This document shows positions 10,226 through 22,582 of a stretch of DNA of 64,000 nt, in pieces. How positions within the stretch are numbered: the stretch's first letter is position 1; every line of letters begins with the position of its first letter. Both the position numbers and the translations under genes were made by a program. The notes under the pieces were generated by a model that was not told the origin of the DNA, made no database searches, and saw only the letters and a program-made list of their open reading frames with translations. The DNA comes from Dallia pectoralis (Eukaryota; Chordata; Actinopteri; Esociformes; Umbridae), in assembly GCA_029465975.1 (NCBI GenBank), contig CM055749.1, positions 11,993,071 to 12,057,070 of the forward strand, read 5' to 3'.

Positions 10226-12312
10226 TACTTTGAGGTACTATTTCTGACTTTCCACCTTCCAATACAGTTCGGTCAATTTTCTTAATGCTGTATGATTGTG
10301 TCAGTGCAACATTTTTCCTCAAAGCCACTGAAATCTGAAGCCCTTTCAAAGTGATTCTTGGCCTCTGTGGCTTCTAGATAAATCTATATCTATATTTACA
10401 CAACTACATTTTCTCTTAGTACTATGTGTGTTAACGAAGATGGATGATGGATGTATTACAGACGAGCATTCGCCTGTGTATACAAAACAAATAGTATAAA
10501 CAAACTGCCAGGATATCACATTTCTCTAGTATGTTGTTATTCATTTAGTCATACTAGAATTACACTGTAACCTAAGACATTTTACATTCTCATAGAAATA
10601 AATGAGCTATTCCAGCTCCCCATCATATTCTCTGAATAACGCTGTAATTACTGAATGCCAATTGGTAATTTTAATAACCTGCTGATTGGGTTGTATATTC
10701 ACATCATTCGCACAGTTGCAATATGTTGCAGAAAGAGCATGGAATGTCCCCAGTATAGAAAGGCATGAATAACAAAATAAAAGCATTACTTCTGGTCCTT
10801 GAGTTCGGTGCCAACCTCTTTCACTATGTTTTACCCTGGTTGGTAAGCGAGCCCTCGACCTTCCTGCCTGCTGTCCTGTAAAAAGATCTCAATCGCGTTT
10901 ATATATCTAACAGTCACACAACACAGACACACAATTCCATTTATTCCAGAGCTGTTTGTAATGTCCAGTCACCGTCTAATTAGGGGGCTTTAATGAAGTT
11001 CAGTTATTCTCCCCTCATGTATCCCCTTTCTAAACGTTTGCAAAGGAGGAGAGAAGGAGAGAGGGGAGGGGGGGGTCGTAACTTATTTTCACTTCATTTT
11101 CACCTCCTCACGTTTCTTCATTTCACATGGGCTGGAAGTGCCTTGGGCGTTCTCCTTCCTTTCTCCAGAGCAAAGTGAATGTGACTTTTCTAAGGGGGTC
11201 ACAGGATGCCCGCAGGCTCTGTGGGTGAAACTGGACTGTTGCCCGCTTTCAGCTTCACTGAGGGGCTTGTCATAGATTTCATCTCCACAGAAATGAGCCG
11301 CGGGGCCCTGGCCAGGAGCAGGCAGCCATACAGGCAGCCATACAGACAGCAGAGGCAGGCGGCATTATGGAGGGAGGGCCCATGCTGCCTGTTTAGCTGG
11401 CTGAAATTCTGACATCCTGCTTTCTGTATTAATCCCACATAGACAAAGGCAGCCCTTTAGTGCTGCGCCAGAACTCAAATTAGGAGCTGCAGGATAATGA
11501 CCGTTTTGAGATCCTGCTCCCTCTAACCCCCCTCTACTTTAGCCCGACCTCCACACTTCCACCTTGTTCCCACCGTGACACAATTCAGGTGACACAATTT
11601 CAGTACATGTTTTTTTTCCTTTTCGTTTGATGATGTGTCTTGGCCAGAGTTCTGCTGCACTAGAGCCTGGCTGCCTGGACACTAGAGCGCCAAAGGGTCT
11701 GATATTGATAGCCAGTCAAGACTGGAGTGTCTGTCTCCAGCCTGATCTGCTCTGCAGGAGGGAACAAAGGGGGCCTCACAGGACTCCGCAGGGCGGATTA
11801 GTTACAGGGAGCCAATGGCAAGGGCTCTTCACAGGGGCCGAGAGATGAGGCCCCGCTGTGGTCCTGACTGTGGGTCATAGCACAAGCTGGGGCCACACTA
11901 ACGCCTTCAATTCCCCCCCACACCTCCGGCTCTCCTCGGCACCGTGGGCTTTTGAAGTGCTCTGCGAACCCAGCTGGAGGAGGATGGAGGAGGAGTAGGG
12001 AAATAATGTTGTGGACTGAAGAAGCAGAAGGGCAGGTGGAGGTGAATTCGGTTATCTGTGTCCGTGTAAGGACACTTTTAAATAGATTCTATTTAGCTTC
12101 ACACCATCTTTTTAAGCTTTAGCGTTTTAGTTGTTGAATGGCTAGCATCCTGTTCATATTGCTATGCTATTGGACAATAATAGCTGATGGGTTAGCCATG
12201 ATTAATTGCCTGAGGGTAACAGTCATTAAAGTATTTCCATGGGTTGGTTCTCTAAATAGTAGCAGAACAGTGTACTCAGTCAATGTTTCCTAATCATGGT
12301 CCTGGTGTCCTT
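10226..12312. other. Intronic sequence, mostly unassigned
   Basis: The first 180 bases may continue the Tc1-like relic ('ctttcaaagtgattcttggcctctg'). The remainder is unique, with no exon recognised. The frames at 11199-11438 are unsupported. Confidence 0.4.
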
Positions 12313-12330
12313 AAAGGATTATTTACTGTT

Positions 12331-13047
12331 GTCGGGAATTAAGGGTTTAGTGTAGTGGGGAATGAAGGGTTTAGTGTAGTGGGGAATGAAGGGTTTAGTG
12401 TAGTGGGGAATGAAGGGTTTAGTGTTTATGGTAATGAAGGGTTTAGTGTAGTGGGGAATGAAGGGTTTAGTGTAGTGGGGAATGAAGGGTTTAGTGTTTA
12501 TGGTAATGAGGGGTTTAGTGTAGTGGGGAATGAAGGGTTTAGTGTAGTGGGGAATGAAGGGTTTAGTGTAGTGGGGAATGAAGGGTTTAGTGTAGTGGGG
12601 AATGAAGGGTTTAGTGTAGTGGGGAATGAAGGGTTTAGTGTAGTGGGGAATGAAGGGTTTAGTGTAGTGGGGAATGAAGGGTTTAGTGTAGTGGGGAATG
12701 AAGGGTTTAGTGTAGTGGGGAATGAAGGGTTTAGTGTAGTGGGGAATGAAGGGTTTAGTGTAGTGGGGAATGAAGGGTTTAGTGTAGTGGGGAATGAAGG
12801 GTTTAGTGTAGTGGGGAATGAAGGGTTTAGTGTAGTGGGGAATGAAGGGTTTAGTGTAGTGGGGAATGAAGGGTTTAGTGTAGTGGGGAATGAAGGGTTT
12901 AGTGTAGTGGGGAATTAAGGGTTTAGTGTAGTGGGGAATTAAGAGTTTAGTGTATTGGGGAATGAAGGTTTAGTGTAGTGGGGAATGAAGGGTTTAGTGT
13001 AGTGGGGAATTAAGGGTTTAGTGTATTGGGGAATGAAGGTTTAGTGT
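12331..13047 (+). repeat. 24-bp minisatellite, about 30 units
   Basis: The unit is ggggaatgaagggtttagtgtagt. Two units carry the variant gtgtttatggtaatga 72 bp apart, and the right edge is irregular (gaattaag, tattgggg). Being a stop-free multiple of three, it yields a false 187-codon frame of GNEGFSVV repeats. Each unit contributes one GGGG and one GGG run on the + strand. It ends next to the L2-like fragment at 13048. Confidence 0.95.
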
Positions 13048-13650
13048 AGTCCACCCCAACCTCATCCATCACCAACTGGTACACTGCCGCCACTGTCAAG
13101 GATAAGGGCAGACTGCAACGCATCATCTGCTTTGGGAAGTGGACCATTGGTTGTAAGCTGCTGTCCCTCAAAGAACTGTTCAAAGCCAGGGCAGCAAAGA
13201 CTGGGACATGGCTGAGGTCTATCAAGACCAAAACCTCTCGCCACAAGAAAAGCTTCTTACCCACAGCAGTAAGTCTAAGGACTATGCCCCTTGCACTGGA
13301 CTGCCCTTAGCCCCCCAAAACTATCCATGGACACTATCGACACTGATACAAAAAAAACGTAATAGACACATGCTAACTATAACTACACTTGCTATTCTTT
13401 TGCACAACTGTATATACAACAATATATGCTTTTTTTGCACAGTTTGCATATACTTATATTCACCATCGGTACATTGCTCTATTTGCAAAATTGTTCACAC
13501 ATACTGACATAGCTCCTTTTCACTAGACTCAGATATAACCTATATTTACCCATTACATATGCCAGCTAATCATGGACTCTTTTGTCGGACTGTTCGTGTT
13601 TTGTGTTTTGCTCTGTTTGCACTGTTTCACATTTTTAAATGTGTGTTTTA
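13048..13650 (+). mobile_element. L2-like LINE, 3' end
   Basis: The + strand encodes the usual C-terminal tail of fish L2-type LINEs: SSITNWYTAATVKDKGRLQR, then LLSLKELFKARA and KSFLPTAVSLR, ending in a stop near 13309. About 340 bp of AT-rich 3'UTR follow. The copy is 5'-truncated exactly at the end of the 24-bp array, so array and LINE end share a junction. No poly(A) or microsatellite tail was identified. Confidence 0.7.
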
Positions 13651-16180
13651 AATATTGCAGCTAGGGGTCAGAACAAATTCCTTGTGTGTGTAAACAGTCT
13701 TGGCGAAATAAAAGAAAAATCAATTGCCAATGTACTGTGATAGAACATATTGTGTTTAACATGCTCAGAGCCCTGAAACATCCTTGACATATTAACAAGC
13801 CACACCGTTATCATCCAGGCACTTGGGCCATTTATCACATCAAAGGAACAACGTTGTTTGTTGATGTACAACAACAATAGCAGCTAAAGTGCCCTGAATG
13901 GTACAGTACTGTGTAACCACACTGCCACCAGCCTATCTTTCTCTTTCAGGCAGTGCTGGGTGGAATAGGTAAGGCACGAAGAGATTTAATAGCAAGCAGA
14001 CTATTTTTTCCATTTGAATTCATTTCACCTTCTCACTTTGAGGGTGTAGATCAGAAAAATGGAGTGAGGCAATAGAGCGAGAGGCATTGGTGAGAGAGGG
14101 GAAAAGCACAAGGAATACTGATGCCCTTTCCTCCAGCTAAATTAACAGGAATCACGTGGAAAACAATCTGAGCCTCCAATGAAAGGGGGAACCATTAAAG
14201 TTAGCCTGGAGCTATGGACTGCACCCAATATCACTAAAGCTGCACTCACTACAGATGTGGAGGCTGGCTTACAGGCAAACTATGCTCTGTTCTATAGCTA
14301 CAATTAAAATCAACCTCTCTGCCAAAAACTAGGAGGGGAAAAGAGGGGGAGAAAGGCAGACATGGAACATCAAAGACAGATTGAAATGTGTAGTCAGTAA
14401 TAAGAGTGGTCTCCAAGCCCTCAGGTTCTCCACGGTCCCTTGTTAATGAGAAATTTTGACCTCTGGTTTGTAAGTTAAACTTGTAATCTCGGTTAATGAA
14501 GTAAATCAATCCCAACTTGGAGTGTGCAGTTTCTCCAAGTCCCCCCCCCCCTGCACACCTCCCAAGCCTCTTAATTTCTCCCCCTACTCTCCTCCTTTCC
14601 CGTTTACACTCTCCTCCTCCTGCCTTCCCAACGCGCTGCCCAGGAGTAAACGGACAGGTCTTCAGCCAGACAAACAGGAAAGAGTGGAGTGGAGGAAAGC
14701 GTCGTTCTGGGTGGAAGGAGGACCGGGCAGCCCGGGCTATTTGGTTAAGCCACACAAGCCAGCTGCTTGGTAAGAGAGAGGGGGCAGTAGAATGTACCAG
14801 TTTCTCTTTATGCCCCGCCCCCTTTCCATTCCCCTGCCCATTCCATCCAGTGGGATTTGAGATTGGGCACAGCGGAAGAGGCCATAGGCTCGCTCTTCTG
14901 TTAACCGCTAACCGTTTTTGCACAGGGGAGTAACTGTTACATTAGTGTGTTTTTGATGTTTCAATACGGAGGCTTTTTATTAATATTTCATCGGTTCAGT
15001 CAGTGCATTCACTGGCATTGACCCCTTATTTGCTGTCGTGTTAATCTTTCCATGGAAACCCACGTTTTGTTAATAGTATAATGAGGAGCGACCCTGCAGG
15101 TTTTTTTTAACCCCTACACTACATTTATAGTCTTAGTTATGGGGACACCAGGAGACTATTTTGGTTGTATCATTTGTGTAAGATCGTAATATTGGTTTGA
15201 CTTCTTCAGGCAATTAAATTCATTTTCTGACAAAAGGACAATAAGAGGAAATGTGGAGTCTTGAATAGGTTAATTGGGCTTGCATTAGTTGGCCTGATGC
15301 TGTCGAATTTATTTGTTGTTATTCATTCTTATTGATCCAAGTTATTCGTTTTTTTCCACAATCGTCTTCCAATCAAGAAGTCTTATGGATCAGTTTGTGC
15401 CTGTTGAATCACATGATGACTTTTCTGGCTCGTGTGCCACCTTGTTGAGTCGCTGAAGAGGGCTGGTACTCTGCTCTGGCTCCGGTCCTCCTGCAGCATC
15501 TGTAGGCCCTCTATTCGTCCACACTCTGGCCCCTAACCGGAAAACAGGAAATCATTTCTAAAGTTGGACAATTGCATCACCCAATGGGCATCAGCCACGT
15601 GTCAAAACTCAAAACTACACTGTAGTGGTCAGCTTAGTGCAACACAAGGCCGCATTATACTGCAGCACCACTTGGAGAGCAGCAAGATTTACATGATTTT
15701 TCTTCATTTACTCCACCAATTAGGGTGGACAGAATTGCTAGCTGTTAAACTTGTTTGAATGTGTGTGCATCTTTGTTGTGTGCATGAACAATCTTGTATT
15801 CAGGGATAGGCTAGTAATCAAATGCTAACTGCTGGTGGAAGCCGCTAAATTTACAGTAGCTACAGTAGTGATCTTTTTCACTTACAAAACATGTTTTTAT
15901 TCTTTTGTCCTTTTAATAAAATCAAACAGGAAACTGAAGGGCAGTTTTTTCCCCTAGATGTATTTGTATCTTGCTTTTGAATATTTATACAATACAGGAC
16001 ATATTCATTCATGAGATGGCCATAGTTATTCATGGCTGGTTAGCTTTTGTGTAAAACTGTCAACACAGTTTACTGTCAGTGGTTGAATTTTCACATTAAT
16101 GGAAATAGGGCAAAATGCTTTGATGATCAGAAAAGCGTTAAATAGTTATGCATCATGGTTGTAAATGTTTTTTGTTTGTC
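13651..16180. other. Intronic sequence with one copy of a duplicated 75-bp segment
   Basis: No exon recognised. The longer frames at 14249-14933 lie in a C/T-rich stretch without family resemblance. Positions 15466-15540 are one copy of a direct repeat whose other copy is at 16922-16996. Confidence 0.45.
15466..15540 (+). repeat. Direct repeat, copy 1 of 2 (75 bp)
   Basis: The segment from gtactctgctctggctccgg to cccctaaccgg recurs at 16922-16996 with a single mismatch (ctattcg versus ctactcg). The flanks differ. Confidence 0.9.
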
Positions 16181-16269
16181 TGTGTGTCTGTGAGTGAGTG
16201 AGTGAGTGAGTGTGTGTGTGAGTGGATGTGTAAGTGAGTGGGTGTGTGAGTGTGTGTGTGTGTGAGTGG

Positions 16270-16324
<55 letters not shown>

Positions 16325-16444
16325 TGAGTGTGTGAGTGAGTGTGTGAGTGAGTGTGTGAGTGAGTGGGTGAGTGTGTAAGTGTTGTCTGTGAGTGTATGT
16401 GTAAGTGAGTGGGTGTGTGAGTGTGTGAGTGAGTGAGTGAGTGA

Positions 16445-16476
<32 letters not shown>

Positions 16477-16525
16477 GTGTGTGAGTAAGGGAGTAAGGGA
16501 GTGTGTGTGTGAGTGTGTGTGTGCT
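16181..16525 (+). repeat. Compound (GT)n/(GAGT)n microsatellite
   Basis: A 345-bp run of gtgtgt and gagtgagt words interrupted by gtaagt. It makes stop-free His/Thr-rich frames on the - strand that should not be annotated as genes. Confidence 0.95.
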
Positions 16526-17759
16526 TGCGTGGGCGCGCATGCATGCAGCTTGCTTATGTTAGACACATGCGTACTGCAGACGTAACATTAAATATGATTA
16601 ATTACACCATGGGTCATTGAATGTTACCGTCCTTAGGCCCTGTTCAATCAAACATGGTTTCCTGGATATGTCTGAACAACATTGCTATTGTGCTGATTAA
16701 TGCACTTTACAAAACTATATTTACAGGATGAAATTAAAACCTCCATTGTAGTTCCTTAGACTGTAGAAAAACCTGGAAACCCTCAATTACTGTAAGACTC
16801 CTCAACCATGGTGGTTGGTTCAGTCGTAGCTCATCATAGTACCAGTCGTTCTGGAAGTCCTCGTGTACACGGCCAGTATGGAGGCAGGTTGTAGTAGCTG
16901 GAAGTGTATGGCCGGGGGCTTGTACTCTGCTCTGGCTCCGGTCCTCCTGCAGCATCTGTAGGCCCTCTACTCGTCCACACTCTGGCCCCTAACCGGTATC
17001 AACGCGCACCATCACCACTAACCACCTCACAATCACTGAGTCATAGAGAGTACAGGCTTCCAAGAAATTAGACCACAGTTACCATGTAGTCATGAGAGGG
17101 GAGAACAGCGTTTAGCCTTCGAGCTCCGAATATGATAGCGGTTGGAGAGTGAGGTGAGAGATGCTGTAACGCTGGTAACGATTTTTTGCCTAAAGGGTTA
17201 AATAAAGACTGTCATATGAAATCTTGGCCGCCTGTTGAATAACGAGATTGTGTGCAGGTTCCTGGACATCTTCGCTAGATGAGTGGACTCTAGACAAAAT
17301 CGCAGTGAGGCCATTAAGTGAGTTGTCTCATTTGTCGGGCAGACTGATAAGTGGTCCCAGTCCAGACTTGCAGAAAGAAATAGCAGAGGAAGCTTTTCAA
17401 CACATCCAGAGTAATGCGATTGCTACTAGCTTTGTGCTTGTAAAATACTTACATCATCGTATTACAAGCCTAAATTGTATGATCTTTTACTCTGAGGCAA
17501 TATTTCAGTCAGAACATTTACATATGAGAAAACTTTACATGACAAATATTTTGATCACTCTTTCCTCTGTTGTAAGGTTCATCCTGTTGATACTCCTCCT
17601 CCTCAGACCGCAACGGTGGAATCTTTGACTTTAATCATGTTTGTGTTGTATAACATTATTTTTGGGATCCTTGCATAGAAAATTGTCCAGATTTAAATGA
17701 TGCGGCAGTGTTAACGTTTTCATTCATTCATTTGTTTCCTAAAGTCTTTTCCCTCTGCT
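16526..17759. other. Intronic sequence with second copy of the 75-bp repeat
   Basis: Contains the 75-bp direct repeat copy at 16922-16996. No exon recognised; the 126-codon frame at 17248 has no family resemblance. Confidence 0.45.
16922..16996 (+). repeat. Direct repeat, copy 2 of 2 (75 bp)
   Basis: 74 of 75 bases are identical to 15466-15540, 1456 bp away in the same orientation. The near-identity implies recent duplication, or two copies of one dispersed repeat. Confidence 0.9.
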
Positions 17760-18111
17760 GTCACCAAACCACAAACGCATGCACCTGGATTTTGCTAAAT
17801 GTCTTTGGAGCTTTGATTGGAACCAGGTTCTGTGGATCGATGAGTCTAAGCTGTAACTCTTTGCCATGTAATGCCAAGGTAAAAAGTTATGGTAAAAAGA
17901 GCCATGGTCATGTTTAAAATAACCTAATCCCCACTGTGTAGTCTGGTGATGGGTCTGTGTAGTTGTGGAGCTATTACTTTCAAAGGCTCTGGGAACCTTG
18001 TTCGGCTATATGGCAACTTGTATGGAGGAATTGTTTTATTCTTTCCTAAATGTACCTCATCAAACATAATAGCAGCCTACTTAGAGCTGTTATCTTGGCA
18101 AAAAAGCGGAG
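17760..18111 (+). pseudogene. Tc1-like transposase relic, 5' of an LTR insertion
   Basis: The translated + strand shows Tc1 blocks in order: HAWTWILLNVFGALIGTRFC-like decayed sequence corresponding to the 'FDWNQVLW-DESK' catalytic region (17805-17850), 'CGAITFKGSGNLVRLYG' (about 17965-18020) and 'LLRAVILAK' (about 18076-18103). Frameshifts and deletions separate the blocks. The sequence stops abruptly where an LTR-like TGTCA begins at 18112, and Tc1-like 3' sequence seems to resume near 18896. Confidence 0.75.
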
Positions 18112-18895
18112 TGTCACATCTTGGCACCGCAGGATGGCCGGTGAAACCCAGCGCCCTCTTTCCCTCGTTTGGCGCACGGACACTTGTTTCATTGTTTTAT
18201 TGCCCTCACCTGTTTTCCTAATCACCATCTTATTTAATTTCCTCTTTTGCGAGCGTGTGTTGTTGGTCTTTCCTGGGCTTATGCCTTTGAGGCATTTGCG
18301 TCTGTCTTGTCTTTGTGTTTTTGTTTGATAAATGTCCTTCGTTCGCCTTGCGTCCTTGTGTGACCTGAGACGATGGAGAAGGGCGCTCTGCCCCAGCTGC
18401 TCCTGTAAGAGAAGCTAAAGAAGACCCAGCAGCTGCTGTAGGAGAAGCTAAAGAAACGTCAGCAGCTGCTCTAGGAGGAGAGCGCCCTGCAAGTACACCA
18501 CTGCTTCACTGTCTGGTCGTTGGTTCTAGAGCAGCATGTCCTGTTGGCCCACAGAGTTTAAGCAAACAGATCTGTGGGCCATGGTGGAGCTCCAAAAGGA
18601 TTTGCCCCCACTCCCGATTGCCGGAGTATTGCGGCTGAAGCCACACCTTTGAGGGGGGGTACTGTCATGTCTTGATCCAATGCCCTCTCTCCCTTGTTTG
18701 GCGCGTGGACACTTGTTTCATTGTTTTATTGCCCTTACCTTTTCTTAGTGTGTGTTGTCAGTCTTTGTTGGTCTTATGTCTTTGTAGCGTTTGCGTAAGT
18801 CGTGTTTTTGTTTAGTGTTTTTCGTTATTGTTACATTCTTGTTTAATAAATGTCCTTCATTTTCCCTGCGCTTGTGTCCTGCCCCCCATTCCTAA
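18112..18895 (+). mobile_element. LTR retroelement relic (two LTRs, about 300-bp interior)
   Basis: Two ~230-250-bp direct repeats, 18112-18358 and 18663-18895, share 'ggcgc(a/g)(c/t)ggacacttgtttcattgttttattgccc' and a gataaatgtcc/aataaatgtcc end containing a poly(A)-like signal. Both start TGTCA. A polypurine tract (tgagggggggt, 18650-18660) sits just 5' of the right repeat, as in reverse-transcribing LTR elements. The interior (about 18360-18660) has lost gag and pol and contains a short internal repeat (agaagctaaagaa). The family is probably gypsy-like, but no coding domain remains to prove it. Confidence 0.7.
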
Positions 18896-18985
18896 AAGGA
18901 AGGGTGCACAAAATTCTTGAGACAAAGAAAAATATATTATTGTTGGTGACAATGTAATTGTTTTCTAATTATTTTCATGCCTAAA
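18896..18985 (+). mobile_element. Tc1-like 3' end, downstream of the LTR relic
   Basis: 'ggtgcacaaaattcttgagacaaagaaaaat' resembles the 3' non-coding end of the same Tc1-like family that ends at 18111, which suggests that the LTR element inserted near the 3' end of a Tc1 copy. The terminal inverted repeat is not clear. Confidence 0.45.
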
Positions 18986-21229
18986 TTAAAGTGTTAACTC
19001 AAGTTGACAATGGTATTCGATTTTCGCAGACACATAACCATGCAAAACAAAAATGCCAAGTGGTAGTATTTTTTTCCTTTGTGAAAGTTTCTCCACAAGC
19101 TACCATATCTGGTACAGATTGCACGCAATATCAAGACTACATCTTTAGAAGAATATTGTTAGTGGCCAATCTGTGACGCTATTACAGATAGGGTACATGT
19201 TTAACTCTTTTGATCTTTGATGAAATTTGGCACACATGCTCATGAGAATGAGTCTTCCTTAAACCACCCGCTATCACCACATTATCGACTAAACTTGCAG
19301 CATTTACTAAACTACGCTGATTGCATCATTCATGGCTCTGACATTAACTGTGGTCTTGTTTTAATTAGAGTTGGAAAAACACACATACATCCATACATTT
19401 ACTATCTATATACACAGTTATAGTGTGTAGTGTATATATATATATACACACATTAATGTGTGTATTTGTGCTAATACTATAAAATATTCGTTTAGATGAG
19501 AAACTCCTATATTTCCATATTCATGTTGAAAAGCAGTGATCCTCCTCGTTACTCTGCGTGTAAAAACTTTGCCCTAAAATAATGGTTAAATATACATTTT
19601 TGACAACAAAGTTGAGCCCCAGGCATTTAAAAGATACCCATCTTAAAGAAATTAATTACCTCCCTTGTTAATCTTGATATAATTAAATTTCAGAAGAATG
19701 AAATTTGCTGGAGTTTCCTTGTGCTACCAGTGCCATGGAGACAGGGCCGATAACGCCTGGTTCTCTAGCCTACAGATGCTGCCTGCTGGCCAGGGACTTG
19801 GGGACATCCCAACAACCCCTCTCCTCATCCCACAGACATTCCCAAACCCCCTTTCCTCATCCCACTGTCGTCCTCGAAACCCCGTCTCCTTATCCCATCC
19901 CACATCTCCACTTTATGCTCGCAGGGAAATAGATGGAATAAAAACTCTGCTAGTCATCAGTGTCTAGTTTCTGGATAAAATAACGTGTGTGTGTGTCCCT
20001 CTGTTTCTTTTCCCAGTCCTGAAGGAGCAAGCTTACAGCTCTGGTCCCCTAGTCAAAATTGTGTCTCTCAGCCTCAGTCGGCGATAGCATAATATGGTCC
20101 TGCGAGTTGAGTGTTTGGGAGGGCACATGCTGCTAATGAAGTTGTCGATATAAAGCAGCCAAGACAGCCTGTGAAACTGCAGTGGCAGGGCCCCTGAGAG
20201 AGCAGTCAGGGAGTATGCTCCCTCATCATTGGGTTGACTCGCTCCAGGAACTCCTGTGTGTGTCTTTGTCACTTATTGGAGTTATTTATAGTGTGGGTTC
20301 TCTCTGATGTTGTTAGAATTAGCTGTGATTGGTTTGTGCAGCGTAGCATTGTGACATTACTGGGAAAGTGGTTGGATTTCTTGTTACTATTTATTAAAGT
20401 TAGTTTTTCTTTTGACTATATTATTTTTGTCAGCTACATTGTCAGTTCTAAAGGTTGGAGCCTGGGGAAAGAAACAAGTGAAAATGCTGGAAATGATCTT
20501 TCATTAAAAGCTGGCAGGGGGCAGAGGGAATATGGAAAAACAGAAATGCCAACATAAACATTGCGATTTGAGTTTCCCACGTCAGGATCTGATTTATTTT
20601 GGTTCCTATTAGAGCTTAATGCATAATACTTTAACTGAAGACAAACTGTAGATCTGATCTACTCTTTCTAGATAAGACAGTTTATTTTATATCTGTATTG
20701 TTTACTATTACTGCAAGACTACTTTGCTCATGTATTTCTTATGCAGACTTGCTTCAATTCAGTGCTTATTTTGAGGTAAGTTGTTCATTAGAATTACCAT
20801 TCCACACACATACCTAGAAGTTTGTGGATAACAGTGGCATGTGTACCCTGCATGAGTAGGAAGTGCTATTCCAGGATATGTCTTTTTTATTTTCAAGGGC
20901 CTTTGGTTGATTGCCAGGTAAGACCTGATTAAAAAGAAGGGCACCATATTGTTTGCAGATGGAGGCGCTTCAGGAAGACTAATTGAATTTATGCATTGAA
21001 ATGCCAGGCTCGCCAAATCACCAGTCTGGCACATACAAAGACAGAATGGGGGTGGAAATATTAGCGTAGAATTAGTGAGCTGATTCTGCACTATCCGTTA
21101 TTTTGTAACACTAGAGAGACTGTGTTAGTAAAGACAATTGAAATCTCATTGCTGGTTTTATATGTATGTAGAGGATTTTCTGTCGCTAATGGATGCTTTT
21201 TTGTGAGTGTATATTCAAGTTCTAACCCT
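18986..21229. other. Intronic sequence, nothing recognised
   Basis: No exon, RNA or mobile element was recognised. A short TA/TG palindromic stretch lies at 19428-19462. Confidence 0.4.
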
Positions 21230-21945
21230 TGCTCTCCGTTTGTACAAATACTCTTTCCCCCATACTTATATTCTCTTTAAGCATCATTATACAACCCTTT
21301 GCCCACTGTTCTTTGCGAAATCACTCCAAATCTGTCAGATTGCGAGGACATCTCCTGTGCACAGATCAACCCACAGATGTTCAATTGGATTCAGGACTGG
21401 GCCATTCCAAAATACTAATCTTCTTCTGATGAAGCCATGCTTTTGTGGATTTGGATGTGTGCTTTGGGTCATTGTTGTGCTGAAAGGTAACCTTCATCTT
21501 CAGCTTTCTAAAACCTGAAGGTTTTGTGCCAAAATTGGCTGGTATCTGGAACTGTTCATAATTCCCTCCTCCCTGACTAGCAGCTGAAGAAAATCAGCCC
21601 CAAAGCATGACGCGTCCACCACCATGCTTCACTGTGGGTATCGTGTTATTTTGGTGATGTGTTGTTTTGTGCCAAACATCCCCTTTGGAGTTTTGTTTAT
21701 AAGAAATTGCTTTTGTCTTGCCACCCTACCCCATAGCCCATAAATATGACAAATACGGGCATTGTCACATGTACCATACAGCCAGTACTTGCCCGAAATT
21801 CCTGCAGCTCCTTTAATGTTGCTGTAGATCCCTCTGACCATGGCTTTTGCTCTGAGATGCAACTAAGAAAATATTTTACTGGAACATCTGACCTTTATTA
21901 ATCAGAGTCACTTTAAATGAGAGACGCTACTTGTACATCAAGTAA
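21230..21945 (-). mobile_element. Tc1-like element relic (minus-strand transposase)
   Basis: Read on the - strand, the region gives the Tc1-like blocks TVKHGGGRVMLWG (from about 21645 down to 21605) and later LNPIEHLWVDL (about 21400 to 21360), in the order expected for a DDE transposase. Stops and indels break the frame. The right end ('acatctgacctttatt') resembles Tc1-family UTR sequence. Terminal repeats were not resolved. Confidence 0.72.
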
Positions 21946-22582
21946 GATATATATATATATATATTTATTTATATATATATTTATGCGCTGTGTCGTTTTG
22001 TTCATTATTTTTTTGTTTCCTAGTGAGTGCCATTTATTTGAATGCCTTTCCTGTGAGGGGAAACAAGTCCTTATTAAATCACCACAAAAAGGCTATCACT
22101 CCTGCGCCTGGCCTCTCCGTTTAACTGCACTCTCACCCAGCCGTGACAATGCGACCCAATACTTACTTTGTCCTTATGATTTGCTGAAATGCTATCTGGT
22201 TAAGTATTTGTGCCATATTGCCATTTTTTCGTTAATCCTTTGTATATGCCCAGAGAACAGCCTTTCCATTTGCTAAATCCATCTGGCGTGAGACAAGGCC
22301 CATCTCCCATTAACTCTATCTGGCATTCCACTGTGAGAGACTGTGTAGTGTTCTGAAATCACACTACATCATCCCCTTTAATAAAGTTATTACTAACAAG
22401 CAAATTATAAATCCTGCCTAGTGCTTCTTCACATCAGCAGCACTGTTAAACTTCTGCTTAACATTTACTTTGTCTTTATGCAATCTGACTTTGTGACTAT
22501 TCTATGTAACTAGGTGACAGACCACCCTCAGGGGCTGATTGGCCAACAGCTTTATTGTCTTTTGGTTGTTCTGCAGAGGCAG
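21946..22582. other. AT-rich spacer
   Basis: A (TA)n run at about 21948-21990, then unique sequence. The block around 22260-22345 has a balanced, non-repetitive look and could be conserved, but this cannot be tested here. Confidence 0.4.

Noticed and set aside
12355..12918. 187-codon GNEGFSVV repeat protein
   Set aside because: 24-bp array without unique flanking coding sequence.
12331..13047. Interstitial telomere
   Set aside because: The unit contains gggttta only once per 24 bp. Vertebrate telomere repeats (TTAGGG)n are not present in tandem.
14249..14933. 224- and 138-codon overlapping frames
   Set aside because: They overlap on opposite strands in a C/T-rich stretch, with no recognisable domain or splice pattern.
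16127..16566. His/Thr-rich proteins on the - strand
   Set aside because: Translations of a GT/GAGT microsatellite.
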